This document shows positions 25,842 to 35,968 of a stretch of DNA of 36,344 bases, in pieces. The stretch covers positions 1-36,344 of the forward strand of contig JAJZNW010000058.1 of assembly GCA_021811615.1 (NCBI GenBank), in the 5' to 3' direction. Position 1 is the stretch's first letter. Each line of letters opens with the position of its first letter. A program made the position numbers and the translations under genes. The stretch is from Bacteroidota bacterium. GTDB lineage: Bacteria; Bacteroidota; Ignavibacteria; Kryptoniales; JAKASW01. Under the pieces are notes generated by a model, which saw nothing but the letters and a program-made list of their open reading frames with translations, made no database searches and had not been told where the DNA came from.

Positions 25842-26195
25842 CTAACCTCCAATGACTTTTCGGATCAGGCCAGGCAGGTCGGTCAGGTATTCTTTTGAAA
25901 GAAATCCATCTGCGCCCGCCGTCCGCGCCTTCTCCCTGAAATCTTCTGTGTCGTATTGTGTGACGACGATGACCTTTGCATGCGTGCCGGACCGCTTAAT
26001 CATTTCGGTCGTCGTGATTCCATCCACCGGCTGCATCTCGATATCCATCAGTATACAGTCCGGGCTTTCCGCGTTGTGGAGGGCAAGCGCTTCGATGCCG
26101 TTGTTGCATTCCAGAAATGTCGCAGCTGTACCGGCAAGTATTTGTCTTATCATATCGCGCACCTTCTTGTTGTCGTCCACGATGAGAATTTTCAT
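25842..26195 (-). CDS. Receiver-only response regulator (CheY-like)
   Basis: 117 aa from ATG 26195, where the fold begins (MKILIVDDN). An upstream in-frame extension adds 40 residues without structure and is rejected. Acidic pocket DD at 7-8, phospho-acceptor Asp51 (ILMDIEM), Thr in VVTQYD, Lys in LSKEY. There is no output domain. It lies 59 nt upstream of the delta-60 gene and about 300 nt downstream of the NarL-type regulator, all co-directional, so it may relay from the same sensor. The target is unknown. Confidence 0.88.
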   Translation of the reverse strand: MKILIVDDNKKVRDMIRQILAGTAATFLECNNGIEALALHNAESPDCILMDIEMQPVDGITTTEMIKRSGTHAKVIVVTQYDTEDFREKARTAGADGFLSKEYLTDLPGLIRKVIGG

Positions 26196-26492
26196 CAACA
26201 CTTTCCATTTCTTATGATTGTGCAACTTAAGGGGTGGATGGATTGGCATAAATCGGGCGCACGCCCCATTTTGTGTGGGTGTCAGCGACCAGGCCGTATG
26301 GGTCATACGCCCCATGTCGTCGGACAGGAGTTGACAAGCGAAGAAAGATCAAAAGATGTGTAGGAGAAGAGCCGTTTGAGATCCCGGAAGTGGGCGGCGT
26401 CGACTTTCCCGGATTGGATTATTGCGGAGGGCCTTCGGAAAAACCGGGCAAGACCCAGCGGAGTGAGATACCTCTTATGCGAGGTTCATGGT

Positions 26493-27143
26493 TTATAGGT
26501 TTTCCTTGTTCTCGAGAGCGAACTTCAGAAGCATATGACTCCCATGGATGTTAAGCTTGTTCGCGACGTTTTCCCTGTGTCGCGCCACGGTCTTCGGGCT
26601 GATCTTGAGCTCGTCGGCAATTTCGTTGTTTGTCCTGTGTTCCGCGATGAGCGCCAGCACTCGCCTTTCTGCCGGCGTCAGGCCGACGACACTGCACCGC
26701 TTTGACGATGTAGCCGGGTACCCGGCGCGCCTCACAAGGTACTCCGAGATTGATGGGCTGACATAGTACTTCCCTTGCGCGACAGTACGGATGGCACTGA
26801 CAATTTCGATCGCGGCACTTTCTTTGAGAACGTAACCCCGTGCGCCTGTTTCCATGGCCTTGTTGAATACATCCTCCTCCTTGTACATCGTCAGGAAAAT
26901 GATCTCCGTAGCCAGGCCTCTGTTGCGGATCACTCTGGCCACTTCAAGACCGGTTACTTCGGGCATATCGATATCAAGAATGGCGATATCGGGCACTTCG
27001 CGGCAAATCACGCCCAAGGCTTCTTCGCCGTCCGTCGCATCGTATTTCAAATCGAAGCCGCATTCGTTCTCGATGAGCTGCTTGAGTCCGCTCCGGAAGA
27101 GAGGGTGATCGTCAGCTATTACGACTGTTGGCCGGTCTCTCAT
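26493..27143 (-). CDS. NarL/FixJ-family response regulator
   Basis: 216 aa. The receiver domain has D11-D12, phospho-acceptor D57 (IAILDIDMP) and K in VLKES. The C-terminal LuxR-type helix-turn-helix begins GLTPAERRVLALIAEHRTNN and contains ISPKTVARHRENV. ATG 27143 with SD GGAG. It overlaps the 3' end of the sensor kinase gene by 32 nt, so the two are almost certainly a cognate pair. The gap 26196-26492 downstream shows no gene. Confidence 0.96.
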   Translation of the reverse strand: MRDRPTVVIADDHPLFRSGLKQLIENECGFDLKYDATDGEEALGVICREVPDIAILDIDMPEVTGLEVARVIRNRGLATEIIFLTMYKEEDVFNKAMETGARGYVLKESAAIEIVSAIRTVAQGKYYVSPSISEYLVRRAGYPATSSKRCSVVGLTPAERRVLALIAEHRTNNEIADELKISPKTVARHRENVANKLNIHGSHMLLKFALENKENL

Positions 27144-30129
27144 GAATATCTCCTCTTTTCTTTGGAAAGGCGATCGAAATCTTTGTGCCGTTGCCCGGTT
27201 CCGATTTCACGTTGAATACTCCACCGGAAATTCTCGCACGTTCAACCATACCCTGCAAGCCCATGCCGCCATGTCTCACCGTTTGCTCAGTCAGCAACGC
27301 GGGATCAAAACCTGTCCCGTCGTCTTCAATTGTTATTCTTACAGCATCGCTGTCGTTTCTGACATCGACTCTAACGCGTGAAGCGTTCGAATGCTTCACG
27401 ACGTTGTTCAGGCTTTCCTGGACCAACCGATACACGTTGATCTCAAATTCATGAGGGATGAATCGATCGATGTTCTCAACGGCAAATTCGACATTAAGAA
27501 GAGCGGCGTTTGAAAGGTTCTTCAGCATCGAACGCAGCGATTCGCTCAGTCCGAACCGGTCGATCTGGTACGGCCTTAGGTTGTACGAAATCTTCCTGAC
27601 TTCTTCGAGTGTCTCTGAGGCATCCTTCGATATTTCGCGGAGATGAGCCTTTACCGAGGAATCTGTGGAGGGAGAATTCAGTGCCAGCATGGCACGGTTT
27701 TTCATTACCAGAATATTCTGCCCGAGACTGTCATGGAGTTCCGCTGCTATCCTGCTTCGCTCCAGCTCCTGCGACATGATTAACCGTTTCGAGAATTCCT
27801 GCTGTACACTTTTCTCCCTCTTAAGCACGCTTACTCTCCTGTAATATATCAGCGGCCCGATCGCGAGAAACAGTGCTATCGCGATACATCTGAACCATGT
27901 GGTCATCCAGAATGGGGGTAGAATCGTGAATGCGATAGACGCACCTTTCATGTTCCATAAACCGTCATTGTTGCATGCTATTACCCTGAACTCCCAGCGG
28001 CCCGGCGGCAGATCCACGAAATCGGCTGTGCGCCGGGTGCCGGCATGGACCCAATGATGGCCGCTCCCGACAAGCTTATACTTGAATTGCACTTTCTTCG
28101 GGTCGACATAACTCAGCGCCGTGTATCGGATTTGCAGATCGGAGCTGTCATAGGGAACGCTGATGTGTTCCATGTTTATCGGTCTTCCTGCGATGGAGAC
28201 GCTTTCGATGTGGACCGGCGGGATTTGCCTGTTAATCGAGATCTTTCGAGTGTCTACGACCACAAGCCCCTTCACTGTTGGGAAGTAGATTTCCCCCGTC
28301 TTGTCTTTCACTGCGGAAGGCTGAAATCCTCCGTTGGTCTCGGCACTCAGCATGCCGTCCTGCTTACCGTATGAAGTCACAAAAAGCGATTTGAGCTTTC
28401 CCCGGGCGAATTCGTTCAGCTCCTTCCTGCTCACCCTTGAGATACCGTGATTGCTGCCCATCCAGAAATAGCCGGAGTCGTCTTGGACGAGCGTCGAAAC
28501 GATATTGTCGAACAGACCGTCGTTTGTCGTGAATACAGTGTATTTGCTGTTCTTCAACCTGATCAATCCGCCTCCATACGAGCCGAACCACATCACCCCC
28601 TCCTGGTCCTGGTATATGCATCTGATATAGTTGCTGCGTGCACCAGGGATCGAATCGATGGCCACTATTTTGTTTCCCCTTATCTTATTCAAGCCATGCA
28701 CAGTACCGACCCAGAGCGTTCCTCCGGAGTCCTCGAATATGGAACGGATGTTGTCGTCCGAAAGGCCGTCTTTGGTCGAGAATTTGTTAAACGTCCCTTT
28801 CGAGTATTCAAACAATCCATTATTGCACCCGACCCATATATTTCCCGAATGGTCCTGGTATATAGCCTGTATGTAAGCTCCCAAAAATCCGTCCTTCCGG
28901 TTGAAGTGCGTGACTCTTTTTCCGGCAACCATTACCAAGTCGCTGTCACCCCCGTCGAACCACAATCTTTGTTGTGAGTCTTCGTAGATCGACCAAACGC
29001 TCCTGTTGGGAGAGTCGTTATTCAATCCTGGGTAGACGATTTTCCAATCGGCGGAATCGGGTTTAAGCATCTCATAAATGCCGCCGCCATTGGTACCAAT
29101 GAGAAGGTTCCCGTCTTTCTTGAAACATAATGAAAGGAGCTCCTCGGTCTTTAGACCTTGAGCCGCACCGTAAGTGGTGATGATGGCTCTCCTCATTTTG
29201 TCCAGGCCGCCAGTCGACGTTCCCACCCAATAATCGCCTTCCCTGTCCTCCGTAATGTGGTTGATCTCATAATCCGATAGCCCGTCCTTCTCCGTTATGT
29301 TATATATTTCGTCATTGCGGGCAGGATCGATCCGGCTGATTCCTCCCTCTCCGGTCGCCCAGATATAGCCTTCTGAATCGGCCATGACATCCCGGACTAC
29401 GTTTGTACATAGTCCGTCCTTCGTCGTGAAATGCCTAACCTCGTTACCCTGATAGCAGAACAGTCCGCTCTCAAAAGTGGATACCCAGAAAGTTCCTTTC
29501 GGATATTCCGTTACCCATGATGGATCGCCATTGACATGTATTATGCTTACAAGCTTTCCGTCTATCAATCTGACTATTTGACTGTGTCTGCGTACCGGAA
29601 GGGAAAATTGCCCGAACCCTTTAAGTGCAAGGGCGCGCAAAGAATCATTCTCGACGATCTCTTGCGGAATGAAGTGTCCGTGAATGAGCTTCTCAACGTC
29701 GCCTTCACTCGTCAGGACCCAAATGGCACCGCTGCTGTCCTGCACCACTTTCATGATCATATCGCTAAGGAGCCCGTCGGCTTTTGTGTACGTTTTGAAT
29801 GTTCTCCCGGTATAGCAGACTAGTCCGTTCTCCGTTCCGATCCAAAGCCTTCCTTCTTTGTCCTCAAAGAGATTCAGTGTGCGGTCCGCCGACATGCCCG
29901 GCGAGTTGAATCGATTGAACTCGGTAAACTTCACCCCATCGAACCTTATGAGTCCACCGAAAGAAGACAGCCATAAGTAGCCGTCACGAGTTTGCAGAGG
30001 CTGGAGTACAGAACTCTCCGGCAGGCCGTCTTCCATGCCCCAGTGTGTGATTACGTACTTGCACGGGGGTGAGTACTGTGCATACACACGGCAAGCCGAA
30101 AATATCAGCAGAAATAAGAGCGACTTCAA
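27112..30129 (-). CDS. Reg_prop beta-propeller sensor histidine kinase
   Basis: 1005 aa. A signal-peptide-like N-terminus (KSLLFLLIFSACRVYA) is followed by a periplasmic sensor of about 14 Reg_prop blades (cores GxIWVGTxxGLNKI, FTTNDGLxDNIV) forming propellers over about 25-630. Next come a Y_Y_Y immunoglobulin-like domain (PPGRWEFRVIACNNDG), one membrane helix (about 742-763), HisKA_3 with phospho-acceptor His799 (IAAELHDSLGQN), and a HATPase ending GHGGMGLQGM-like (RHGGMGLQGM). This is the architecture of Bacteroidota polysaccharide sensors, but split from its regulator rather than a one-piece HTCS. The start appears to be TTG at 30129; there is no in-frame ATG before the stop at 30178-30180. 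It probably senses a glycan fragment and drives the downstream NarL regulator. Confidence 0.95.
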   Translation of the reverse strand: MKSLLFLLIFSACRVYAQYSPPCKYVITHWGMEDGLPESSVLQPLQTRDGYLWLSSFGGLIRFDGVKFTEFNRFNSPGMSADRTLNLFEDKEGRLWIGTENGLVCYTGRTFKTYTKADGLLSDMIMKVVQDSSGAIWVLTSEGDVEKLIHGHFIPQEIVENDSLRALALKGFGQFSLPVRRHSQIVRLIDGKLVSIIHVNGDPSWVTEYPKGTFWVSTFESGLFCYQGNEVRHFTTKDGLCTNVVRDVMADSEGYIWATGEGGISRIDPARNDEIYNITEKDGLSDYEINHITEDREGDYWVGTSTGGLDKMRRAIITTYGAAQGLKTEELLSLCFKKDGNLLIGTNGGGIYEMLKPDSADWKIVYPGLNNDSPNRSVWSIYEDSQQRLWFDGGDSDLVMVAGKRVTHFNRKDGFLGAYIQAIYQDHSGNIWVGCNNGLFEYSKGTFNKFSTKDGLSDDNIRSIFEDSGGTLWVGTVHGLNKIRGNKIVAIDSIPGARSNYIRCIYQDQEGVMWFGSYGGGLIRLKNSKYTVFTTNDGLFDNIVSTLVQDDSGYFWMGSNHGISRVSRKELNEFARGKLKSLFVTSYGKQDGMLSAETNGGFQPSAVKDKTGEIYFPTVKGLVVVDTRKISINRQIPPVHIESVSIAGRPINMEHISVPYDSSDLQIRYTALSYVDPKKVQFKYKLVGSGHHWVHAGTRRTADFVDLPPGRWEFRVIACNNDGLWNMKGASIAFTILPPFWMTTWFRCIAIALFLAIGPLIYYRRVSVLKREKSVQQEFSKRLIMSQELERSRIAAELHDSLGQNILVMKNRAMLALNSPSTDSSVKAHLREISKDASETLEEVRKISYNLRPYQIDRFGLSESLRSMLKNLSNAALLNVEFAVENIDRFIPHEFEINVYRLVQESLNNVVKHSNASRVRVDVRNDSDAVRITIEDDGTGFDPALLTEQTVRHGGMGLQGMVERARISGGVFNVKSEPGNGTKISIAFPKKRGDIHERPANSRNS

Positions 30130-30775
30130 AGAATGAGACCCAGGGATCGGCGATTGGGTTACGACATGCGAATGGATTTAGAATAATCAGTGCCGTAACG
30201 ACAAAACTGAATAGCTCGTCAGCTCTTCAGTTTTTCGTCGAATGAATCGTTCCGTTGATGATTATCGAGGGTGATGCTTACGCAGCGGGCCGCTGGAGGC
30301 GTATTCGCCTAAGAATAAGGAAAGCCCTGAGAGGTGAGAGGTAAGAACCCGAAGTCTATGTTGCATGATGCCTCCAAGAAAGTTCCGGACATATCTGTGA
30401 TTAACGGACGCTCGTTTCAATTCGAAGCCAGGCAAGAGCAAAAGAGAGAGGTACATTTGCTAAGCGGTCGTAAAAATTCTGACCTTAAAATGACGCTCGG
30501 GGGCTGCGGGGACGCTTGCGCCCAGCCATGAGTGACCGTACCGATATGTCTCTAGATGCCTTTCATCGTTGCGACTAACGCAAGCGAGCCGCGAATGGTT
30601 CCTCCTCATGAAAAAACAATCGGAAGACACGGATGTATCGGCATCATTTAATACATACATCGATTCGCTTGGTGAGAGGGGGCAAAACAAAGACGAACGG
30701 TGTTCTATCCCTGATGTATGTCGTCCTGCGAGAACACCGCGACCCGGCGGCAGATCGGCCTGGAGGAGCCGATAA
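30130..30775. other. 646-nt gap between GH3 and the sensor kinase
   Basis: Short ORFs on both strands lack ribosome-binding sites and family resemblance. A 6-bp inverted repeat (ATCGGC/GCCGAT, 30754-30773) sits directly after the GH3 stop and may aid termination, but has no U-tract. The kinase promoter should be here; I cannot point to it. Confidence 0.45.
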
Positions 30776-33094
30776 TCATTCCTGAATCTCTACCTTGTCG
30801 CTGACAGATATCGAGCGAGGAATACTCACACTGGTCGAAATGACGCTCGCCGAGCTCCCGCCGACCATTATTTCCAGACCGCCCGCCTCGATGACGCGCT
30901 TCATGTGAGCATTGATGAAGGATATCTCATAAGGCGTAAGTTTGAATCGTAAAGTCCTGGTCTGGCCAGGCTCAATTTCCACGCGCTGGAAACCTTCGAG
31001 CTGCTCGACAGGCCTAGTGACAGAGGCGCACTTCTGCCTGATATAGAGCTGCGCGACCTCCACACCGGTTCGCTTCCCCACGTTTTTCACATCCACCGTG
31101 ACTATGAACCCGTCGGTGACATTCGGATCGTGTTTCACACGGAGATTTGAAAACTTGAATTTCGTGTAACTCAGTCCGAATCCGAAAGGATACTGTGGGC
31201 CGATAGGGAGGTCAATGTACTTCGAAGAATAATGGTTGGTCGGCGATGGAGGGCGGCCGGTATTCATATGGTCATAGAAGACAGGGACCTGCCCGACAGT
31301 TCTGGGGAACGAAGCCGTGAGGTGACCGCTCGGATTATAGTCTCCGAACAGCACGTCCGCGATGGCATTCCCTGCCTCGGTTCCCAGAAACCAGGTTTCG
31401 AGAATCGCGGGGACATGAGATGCCGACCACGCGATTGACAGCGGCCGGCCGCTCATCAGAACCTCAACCACGGGCTTGCCGAGGGCCACTATTTTCTTGA
31501 CAAGCTCGACCTGGACACCCGGAATGTTCAGGAAGGCACGCGACTCAGCTTCACCGGTCATGGTGCCGCTCTCCCCAACCGCCATGATTACGACGTCGGC
31601 TTTCTTCGCCGCCTTCAAGGCGTCAGCAAACCCCGCCGTGGAGGTGTCGGTAATGCCGCAACCACGTGCGTAGTACAACTTTGTCTGCGGGGAGAGCTTC
31701 GCCTTGATCCCGTCGAGCAGGCTGACGACCGGTCCCGGCTTTCCCTGGCAGTACCAGCAGCCGAGCATGTCAGGCTTGTCATCGGCAAGAGGACCGATAA
31801 CAGCGATTGACTTCACATCCTTGTTCAGAGGCAGGAGGTGTTTTTCATTTTTGAGTAACACGATAGCTTCACGTGCTTCCTGGCGCGCCAGTTTCAGATA
31901 TGCGGGATGCATGAGCGATTTCTTCGCTTTCGAGACATCGACATAAGGATGCTCGAATAGTCCCATCTTGAATTTGATCCGAAGGATCCTGCGAACCGCA
32001 TCGTTAATGACACTCATGGGAACTTTGCCTGACTTAACCAGCGCTTCGAGGTGATCGTGATAGGGACCTACCATGTCCATGTCTACGCCGGCTTCGACTG
32101 CCTTCTGTGCCGCTTGCGCAGAGTCACAGGCAATGCCTTGATCGATCAGCTCACCGACGGCGTCCCAATCGCTGACGACAAATCCCTTGAAGTGCCACTC
32201 CCCTTTAAGTATGGTTCTGAGTGTAAAAGGATTGGCGCTCGCAGGCACCCCGTTGAGATCATCGAAGGCGCTCATGATCGTCTCGGCTCCGGCGTCGATC
32301 GCAGCTTTGTACGGCGGCAGATAGACATCGCGTAAGGTTATTTGGGGAACGTCCGCAGTGTTATAGTCGCGTCCGCCTTCCGCCGCGCCGTATGCGACAT
32401 AGTGTTTGACACAAGCCAACACCTTGCTCTGAGGTGAGAGACTGTCGCCCTGATATCCGCGTACATACGCCTGTGCCATCACCATATCGAGGTAAGGATC
32501 CTCTCCGGCTCCTTCGGCGATCCTTCCCCATCGTGGATCGCGCGAGATGTTGATCATAGGGGAGAAAACCCATCGGATACCTTGCGACTTTGCCTCCTCG
32601 GCTGCCACCTCAGCGCATCGCTCGACGAGCCCGGGATTCCAGGTGCTCGCTTGCGCGAGTGGAATCGGGAATATCGTGGAATACCCGTGGATGACGTCAA
32701 GACCGAATAGGATCGGTATTCCCAGCCTCGATTCCTTGACTGCGGCCGTCTGGAGCTCCTGGATCTCCTTCGGTGAGACTATGTTAAGAAAAGAGCCAAC
32801 AAGCCCCTCTCTTGCCAGTCTCTTCGATCCTGAGTCAAAACCAGAGTACTGACACATCTGGCCGATCTTTTCTTTGAGAGTCATCCTGTTCAGCAGGTCA
32901 TTGACCCGCTCCTCAACCGGGAGCTTCGGGTCCAAATAAGGCGCGGTATCTGCCTGATGCGAAGTTGCGGACCGTCCAGCGGCAAAAGACACAGTAGACA
33001 CAGCAAAGAACACGACCGCGCCGAAAGCGAACAGAGAACCGCGACGCTTAGCTGATGAGATTGGAATTCTATGGATGATGTGAGCATGATGCAT
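30776..33094 (-). CDS. Secreted GH3 beta-glucosidase (BglX-like)
   Basis: 772 aa from ATG 33094, chosen because GGAG sits 5 nt upstream; an ATG at 33124 has no SD. Signal peptide through about VSFAAG. The GH3 N-domain has SPMINISRDPRWGRIAEGAGEDP, the KH motif (CVKHYVAYGA) and the nucleophile in GFVVSDWDAV (Asp about 309). The C-terminal (alpha/beta) sandwich has MAVGESGTMTGEAESR and a fibronectin-III-like tail. It matches BglX-type enzymes that remove beta-linked glucose (sometimes xylose) from oligosaccharides. It begins 32 nt after the stop of the other GH3, so they form an operon. Confidence 0.94.
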   Translation of the reverse strand: MHHAHIIHRIPISSAKRRGSLFAFGAVVFFAVSTVSFAAGRSATSHQADTAPYLDPKLPVEERVNDLLNRMTLKEKIGQMCQYSGFDSGSKRLAREGLVGSFLNIVSPKEIQELQTAAVKESRLGIPILFGLDVIHGYSTIFPIPLAQASTWNPGLVERCAEVAAEEAKSQGIRWVFSPMINISRDPRWGRIAEGAGEDPYLDMVMAQAYVRGYQGDSLSPQSKVLACVKHYVAYGAAEGGRDYNTADVPQITLRDVYLPPYKAAIDAGAETIMSAFDDLNGVPASANPFTLRTILKGEWHFKGFVVSDWDAVGELIDQGIACDSAQAAQKAVEAGVDMDMVGPYHDHLEALVKSGKVPMSVINDAVRRILRIKFKMGLFEHPYVDVSKAKKSLMHPAYLKLARQEAREAIVLLKNEKHLLPLNKDVKSIAVIGPLADDKPDMLGCWYCQGKPGPVVSLLDGIKAKLSPQTKLYYARGCGITDTSTAGFADALKAAKKADVVIMAVGESGTMTGEAESRAFLNIPGVQVELVKKIVALGKPVVEVLMSGRPLSIAWSASHVPAILETWFLGTEAGNAIADVLFGDYNPSGHLTASFPRTVGQVPVFYDHMNTGRPPSPTNHYSSKYIDLPIGPQYPFGFGLSYTKFKFSNLRVKHDPNVTDGFIVTVDVKNVGKRTGVEVAQLYIRQKCASVTRPVEQLEGFQRVEIEPGQTRTLRFKLTPYEISFINAHMKRVIEAGGLEIMVGGSSASVISTSVSIPRSISVSDKVEIQE

Positions 33095-33126
33095 TTCTTC
33101 TCCACGCAATAAATACTCGGACATTT

Positions 33127-35688
33127 TTACTTGGACACTTCGAAAGAGTCCGTCAACTTTATGTCGGCTGACGAGTTGCCGATCATGATGTTGAACTTAC
33201 CGGGATCTACTTTCCATTTTTTCAAGCTGCCGTTGTAGAACGCGAGTTGGTCTGCCCGAAGGACAAATTTTACCGTCTTCTTTTCGCCAGGTTGAAGGCT
33301 TACTCTTCGGAATCCCTCGAGCTCTTTTATCGGTCGCCGCAAGCCGGGCGCGATATCGTGAACATACAATTCGGCGACAGCGGTACCTTCACGATTGCCG
33401 ACATTCTTCACATCCACACTTACATGAACTATTCCCGTTGGACTGATCACTTTCGGCCCTATTATGAGATTGCTGTATTTGAATCTCGTGTAGCTCAGTC
33501 CGAATCCGAATGGAAACAGCGGCTCATCTTTCAAATACATATAAGTCCTTCCCCTTCTGATGTCGTAATTGTAGAACGGCGGGAGCTGTGCAATCGATTT
33601 GTAAAATGTTATCGGGAGTTTTCCTCCTGGGTTGTAATCCCCAAATATCACGTCCGCGATAGCCTTCCCTCCTTCTTCACCCGGGTACCAGGCTTCGATG
33701 ATCCCGGGTATGTTCGCCTTCGTCCAGTCAATCGACAGAGGAGCTCCGTTGACCAGGACCACTATCGTTTTGGGATTTGCCTCGTAGACCGTCCTGATCA
33801 AATTTTCCTGGAGACCAGGTAGCCTAAGCCTCGACCGGTCGTGACTCTCTTCCTGCACGCTCCTGTCTTCACCCACGATCACGATCGCCATGTCGGCTTC
33901 CTTCGCAACTCTGGCGGCTCTCTCTATGGAAGGCTCGTAGTCCCATCCAAGATGAGCACAGGCGTTGTCCACATCCTGGAAATAATCCATCTCGACTTTG
34001 TACGGATGTCCAGCCTCGAGTCTGATCGACGCTGTATAGGTGTGCGGCGATTGGTCCTGCCACTGGTCGATGAGTAGTTTACCGTCGATGTAAAGCCGGC
34101 CGCCGTCGTCGGTATTCATCTGAAACTGATATGTCCTTGTCACGGGAGGTACGAGGGTGGCAGTCCAACGGGCGGAGTAATTGTTCCGGTGTATACTTGC
34201 GGCAGGTGTGCCCCATCGCCAATTGAAATTGATTTGCCTGTCGATTCTCACAAGAACAGGTTTCCCTGACAATGATTTATTGTCGAAATATTCTCCCCTC
34301 CAGCCATGCCGTCCATCCTTCGAACCAGTCGGAGTCAAATACCTCGACTGGATCGTAGACCAAATCCCACAACCTTTTGCATACAATACTTCTGTTCCCG
34401 AAGAGACTGCATTCTTTATCCCTTGTAATGGAGTTATAGAGTCGGAAGAGACTCCGCTGTAGGTGCCGAATTGACATACAGCAGCGTTCGGCCCAATGAC
34501 AGCAATCGATTTCAGATCTTTGGAAACAGGCAGTATATGATTCTCGTTCTTCAGCAAAACGATCGACTCGAGCGCGGTCTGCAGAGCTAGTTCCTTGTGC
34601 GCTTTGCTATCTACGACGCTGTAAGGAATCTTAGTGTAGGGGACCGTTCCTGGTGGATCAAACATGCCCAACCGGAACTTGACCGTAAGAACTCTGGCCA
34701 GGGCCCTGTCGATTGTCTTTATTGATACCAATCCCTCCTTGACCGCTTTCAACAGGTAACCCTCATATGTACTTCCGCGAAGATCCACATCAACGCCTGC
34801 CTTAAGCGCCACTGCGGCCGCTTCCTCCGGCGATCGAACATACCGGTGCCTCGCATACAGGTCTCTTATGCCTCCCGCATCGGAAATGACATAGCCGTTG
34901 AATCCCCACTCGTGCCTGAGGATGCCGGTCAACAGTTCTTTATTTGCAGTACAAGGGACGCCGTTGATCGAGTTGAATGCCACCATTACGGATTGTGCAT
35001 CCGCGTCGGCGACGCACGCCTTGAACTGTGGAAGATAATAGTCCCTCAGTACGTCGCTGCTGATGTTTGCCGAACTCCAGTGACGTCCCCACTCGGCACT
35101 GTAAACGGCAAAGTGTTTCAACGTGGCTGCAACCTTGAGATACTTATGGTTGTCCCCCTGAAGCCCTTTTACGAAGGACACGCCGATGCGCGAAGTCAGG
35201 TACGGATCTTCTCCATAGGTTTCCTGGACCCTTCCCCACCGAGGGTCTCTCGCCAGGTTGATGACCGGAGCAAAGAAGGTGAGATACCTCGTATTATCAT
35301 ACTTGTTCGCAAGTGCGCGCCCCTCATCTGATATAGCCGAAGCTACTCTGTATATCAGAGCCGGGTCCCATGTGCTTGCCATACCGATAGCCTGCGGGAA
35401 CACCGTGGTAGGCACTCTCGGGTCGGTCGGTACAACTCCGTGAAGACACTCGGTTCCGAATGTGTAGGACTTAATGCCCAGCCGAGGAATGGCCGGCTCA
35501 TCGGATCCCAGCTGTGAAATTTTTTCTTTCAGCGTCATTCGCGAAATCAGGTCACGCACTCTAGCGGCGATCGGCTGATCGGGATTCAAATAGAGCGGCT
35601 CCTTATCCCGGCAAAGGGCTGGAGAACTTAAGCCGGCTAGAAGAATGATGGCCGTGATAAGTATTCTGTTTCGAACGGTGGCAGACAT
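33127..35688 (-). CDS. Secreted GH3 beta-glucosidase/xylosidase with PA14 domain
   Basis: 853 aa from ATG 35688; a GTG at 35694 is possible. Signal peptide RILITAIILLAGLSSPALC. N-terminal GH3 domain with FAPVINLARDPRWGRVQETYGEDP, LKHFAVYSAEWGR and the nucleophile in YVISDAGGI (Asp about 270). The second domain is interrupted by PA14 (about 460-590, with NTDDGGRLYIDGKLLIDQW), then VIVGEDRSVQEESHDR and a fibronectin-III tail. The PA14 insertion in GH3 shapes the active site in plant beta-glucosidase- and xylosidase-like enzymes. It is the first gene of the GH3 pair. Exact specificity (glucose or xylose) cannot be read off. Confidence 0.94.
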   Translation of the reverse strand: MSATVRNRILITAIILLAGLSSPALCRDKEPLYLNPDQPIAARVRDLISRMTLKEKISQLGSDEPAIPRLGIKSYTFGTECLHGVVPTDPRVPTTVFPQAIGMASTWDPALIYRVASAISDEGRALANKYDNTRYLTFFAPVINLARDPRWGRVQETYGEDPYLTSRIGVSFVKGLQGDNHKYLKVAATLKHFAVYSAEWGRHWSSANISSDVLRDYYLPQFKACVADADAQSVMVAFNSINGVPCTANKELLTGILRHEWGFNGYVISDAGGIRDLYARHRYVRSPEEAAAVALKAGVDVDLRGSTYEGYLLKAVKEGLVSIKTIDRALARVLTVKFRLGMFDPPGTVPYTKIPYSVVDSKAHKELALQTALESIVLLKNENHILPVSKDLKSIAVIGPNAAVCQFGTYSGVSSDSITPLQGIKNAVSSGTEVLYAKGCGIWSTIQSRYLTPTGSKDGRHGWRGEYFDNKSLSGKPVLVRIDRQINFNWRWGTPAASIHRNNYSARWTATLVPPVTRTYQFQMNTDDGGRLYIDGKLLIDQWQDQSPHTYTASIRLEAGHPYKVEMDYFQDVDNACAHLGWDYEPSIERAARVAKEADMAIVIVGEDRSVQEESHDRSRLRLPGLQENLIRTVYEANPKTIVVLVNGAPLSIDWTKANIPGIIEAWYPGEEGGKAIADVIFGDYNPGGKLPITFYKSIAQLPPFYNYDIRRGRTYMYLKDEPLFPFGFGLSYTRFKYSNLIIGPKVISPTGIVHVSVDVKNVGNREGTAVAELYVHDIAPGLRRPIKELEGFRRVSLQPGEKKTVKFVLRADQLAFYNGSLKKWKVDPGKFNIMIGNSSADIKLTDSFEVSK

Positions 35689-35760
35689 GATCACCTGGCG
35701 GTTGACTTTATGAAAAGAAATGTATAGCTCTCAGAATTTCGCCGAATGAACGGGCCGTAA

Positions 35761-35778
35761 TTTTTTTGTATTCTGTAA
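35761..35778 (-). promoter_or_regulatory. Promoter-like element D upstream of the PA14-GH3 gene
   Basis: TTGTATTC at 35766-35773 (GAATACAA in gene direction), 78 nt before the ATG: the same distance and sequence as element A before dsrA. Its presence before a glycosidase gene favours a general promoter element over a sulfur-specific operator. Confidence 0.4.
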
Positions 35779-35968
35779 TAGTATTCGATCGGAGGCCGTC
35801 CCAAAAGAAGGTCTCGGACATTGAGCGGAATCGGTCCGTTTCACCAAACGGACTGATGACGCGGCGATCTCCTTAATGAGCAACAGGGACGGGGATCGCC
35901 ACCTCCCGGTCACATGCACAAATTTGACGGGGACTCGCGCTGACATGCACTTTTGAAGAATCCTCATT

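Noticed and set aside
30262-30775. Short ORFs on both strands between GH3 and the kinase
   Set aside because: No SD, no domain, and mutually overlapping; treated as non-coding.
35731-35967. 78-aa minus-strand ORF before the GH3 gene
   Set aside because: Overlaps promoter-like element D, has low-complexity basic composition and no SD.
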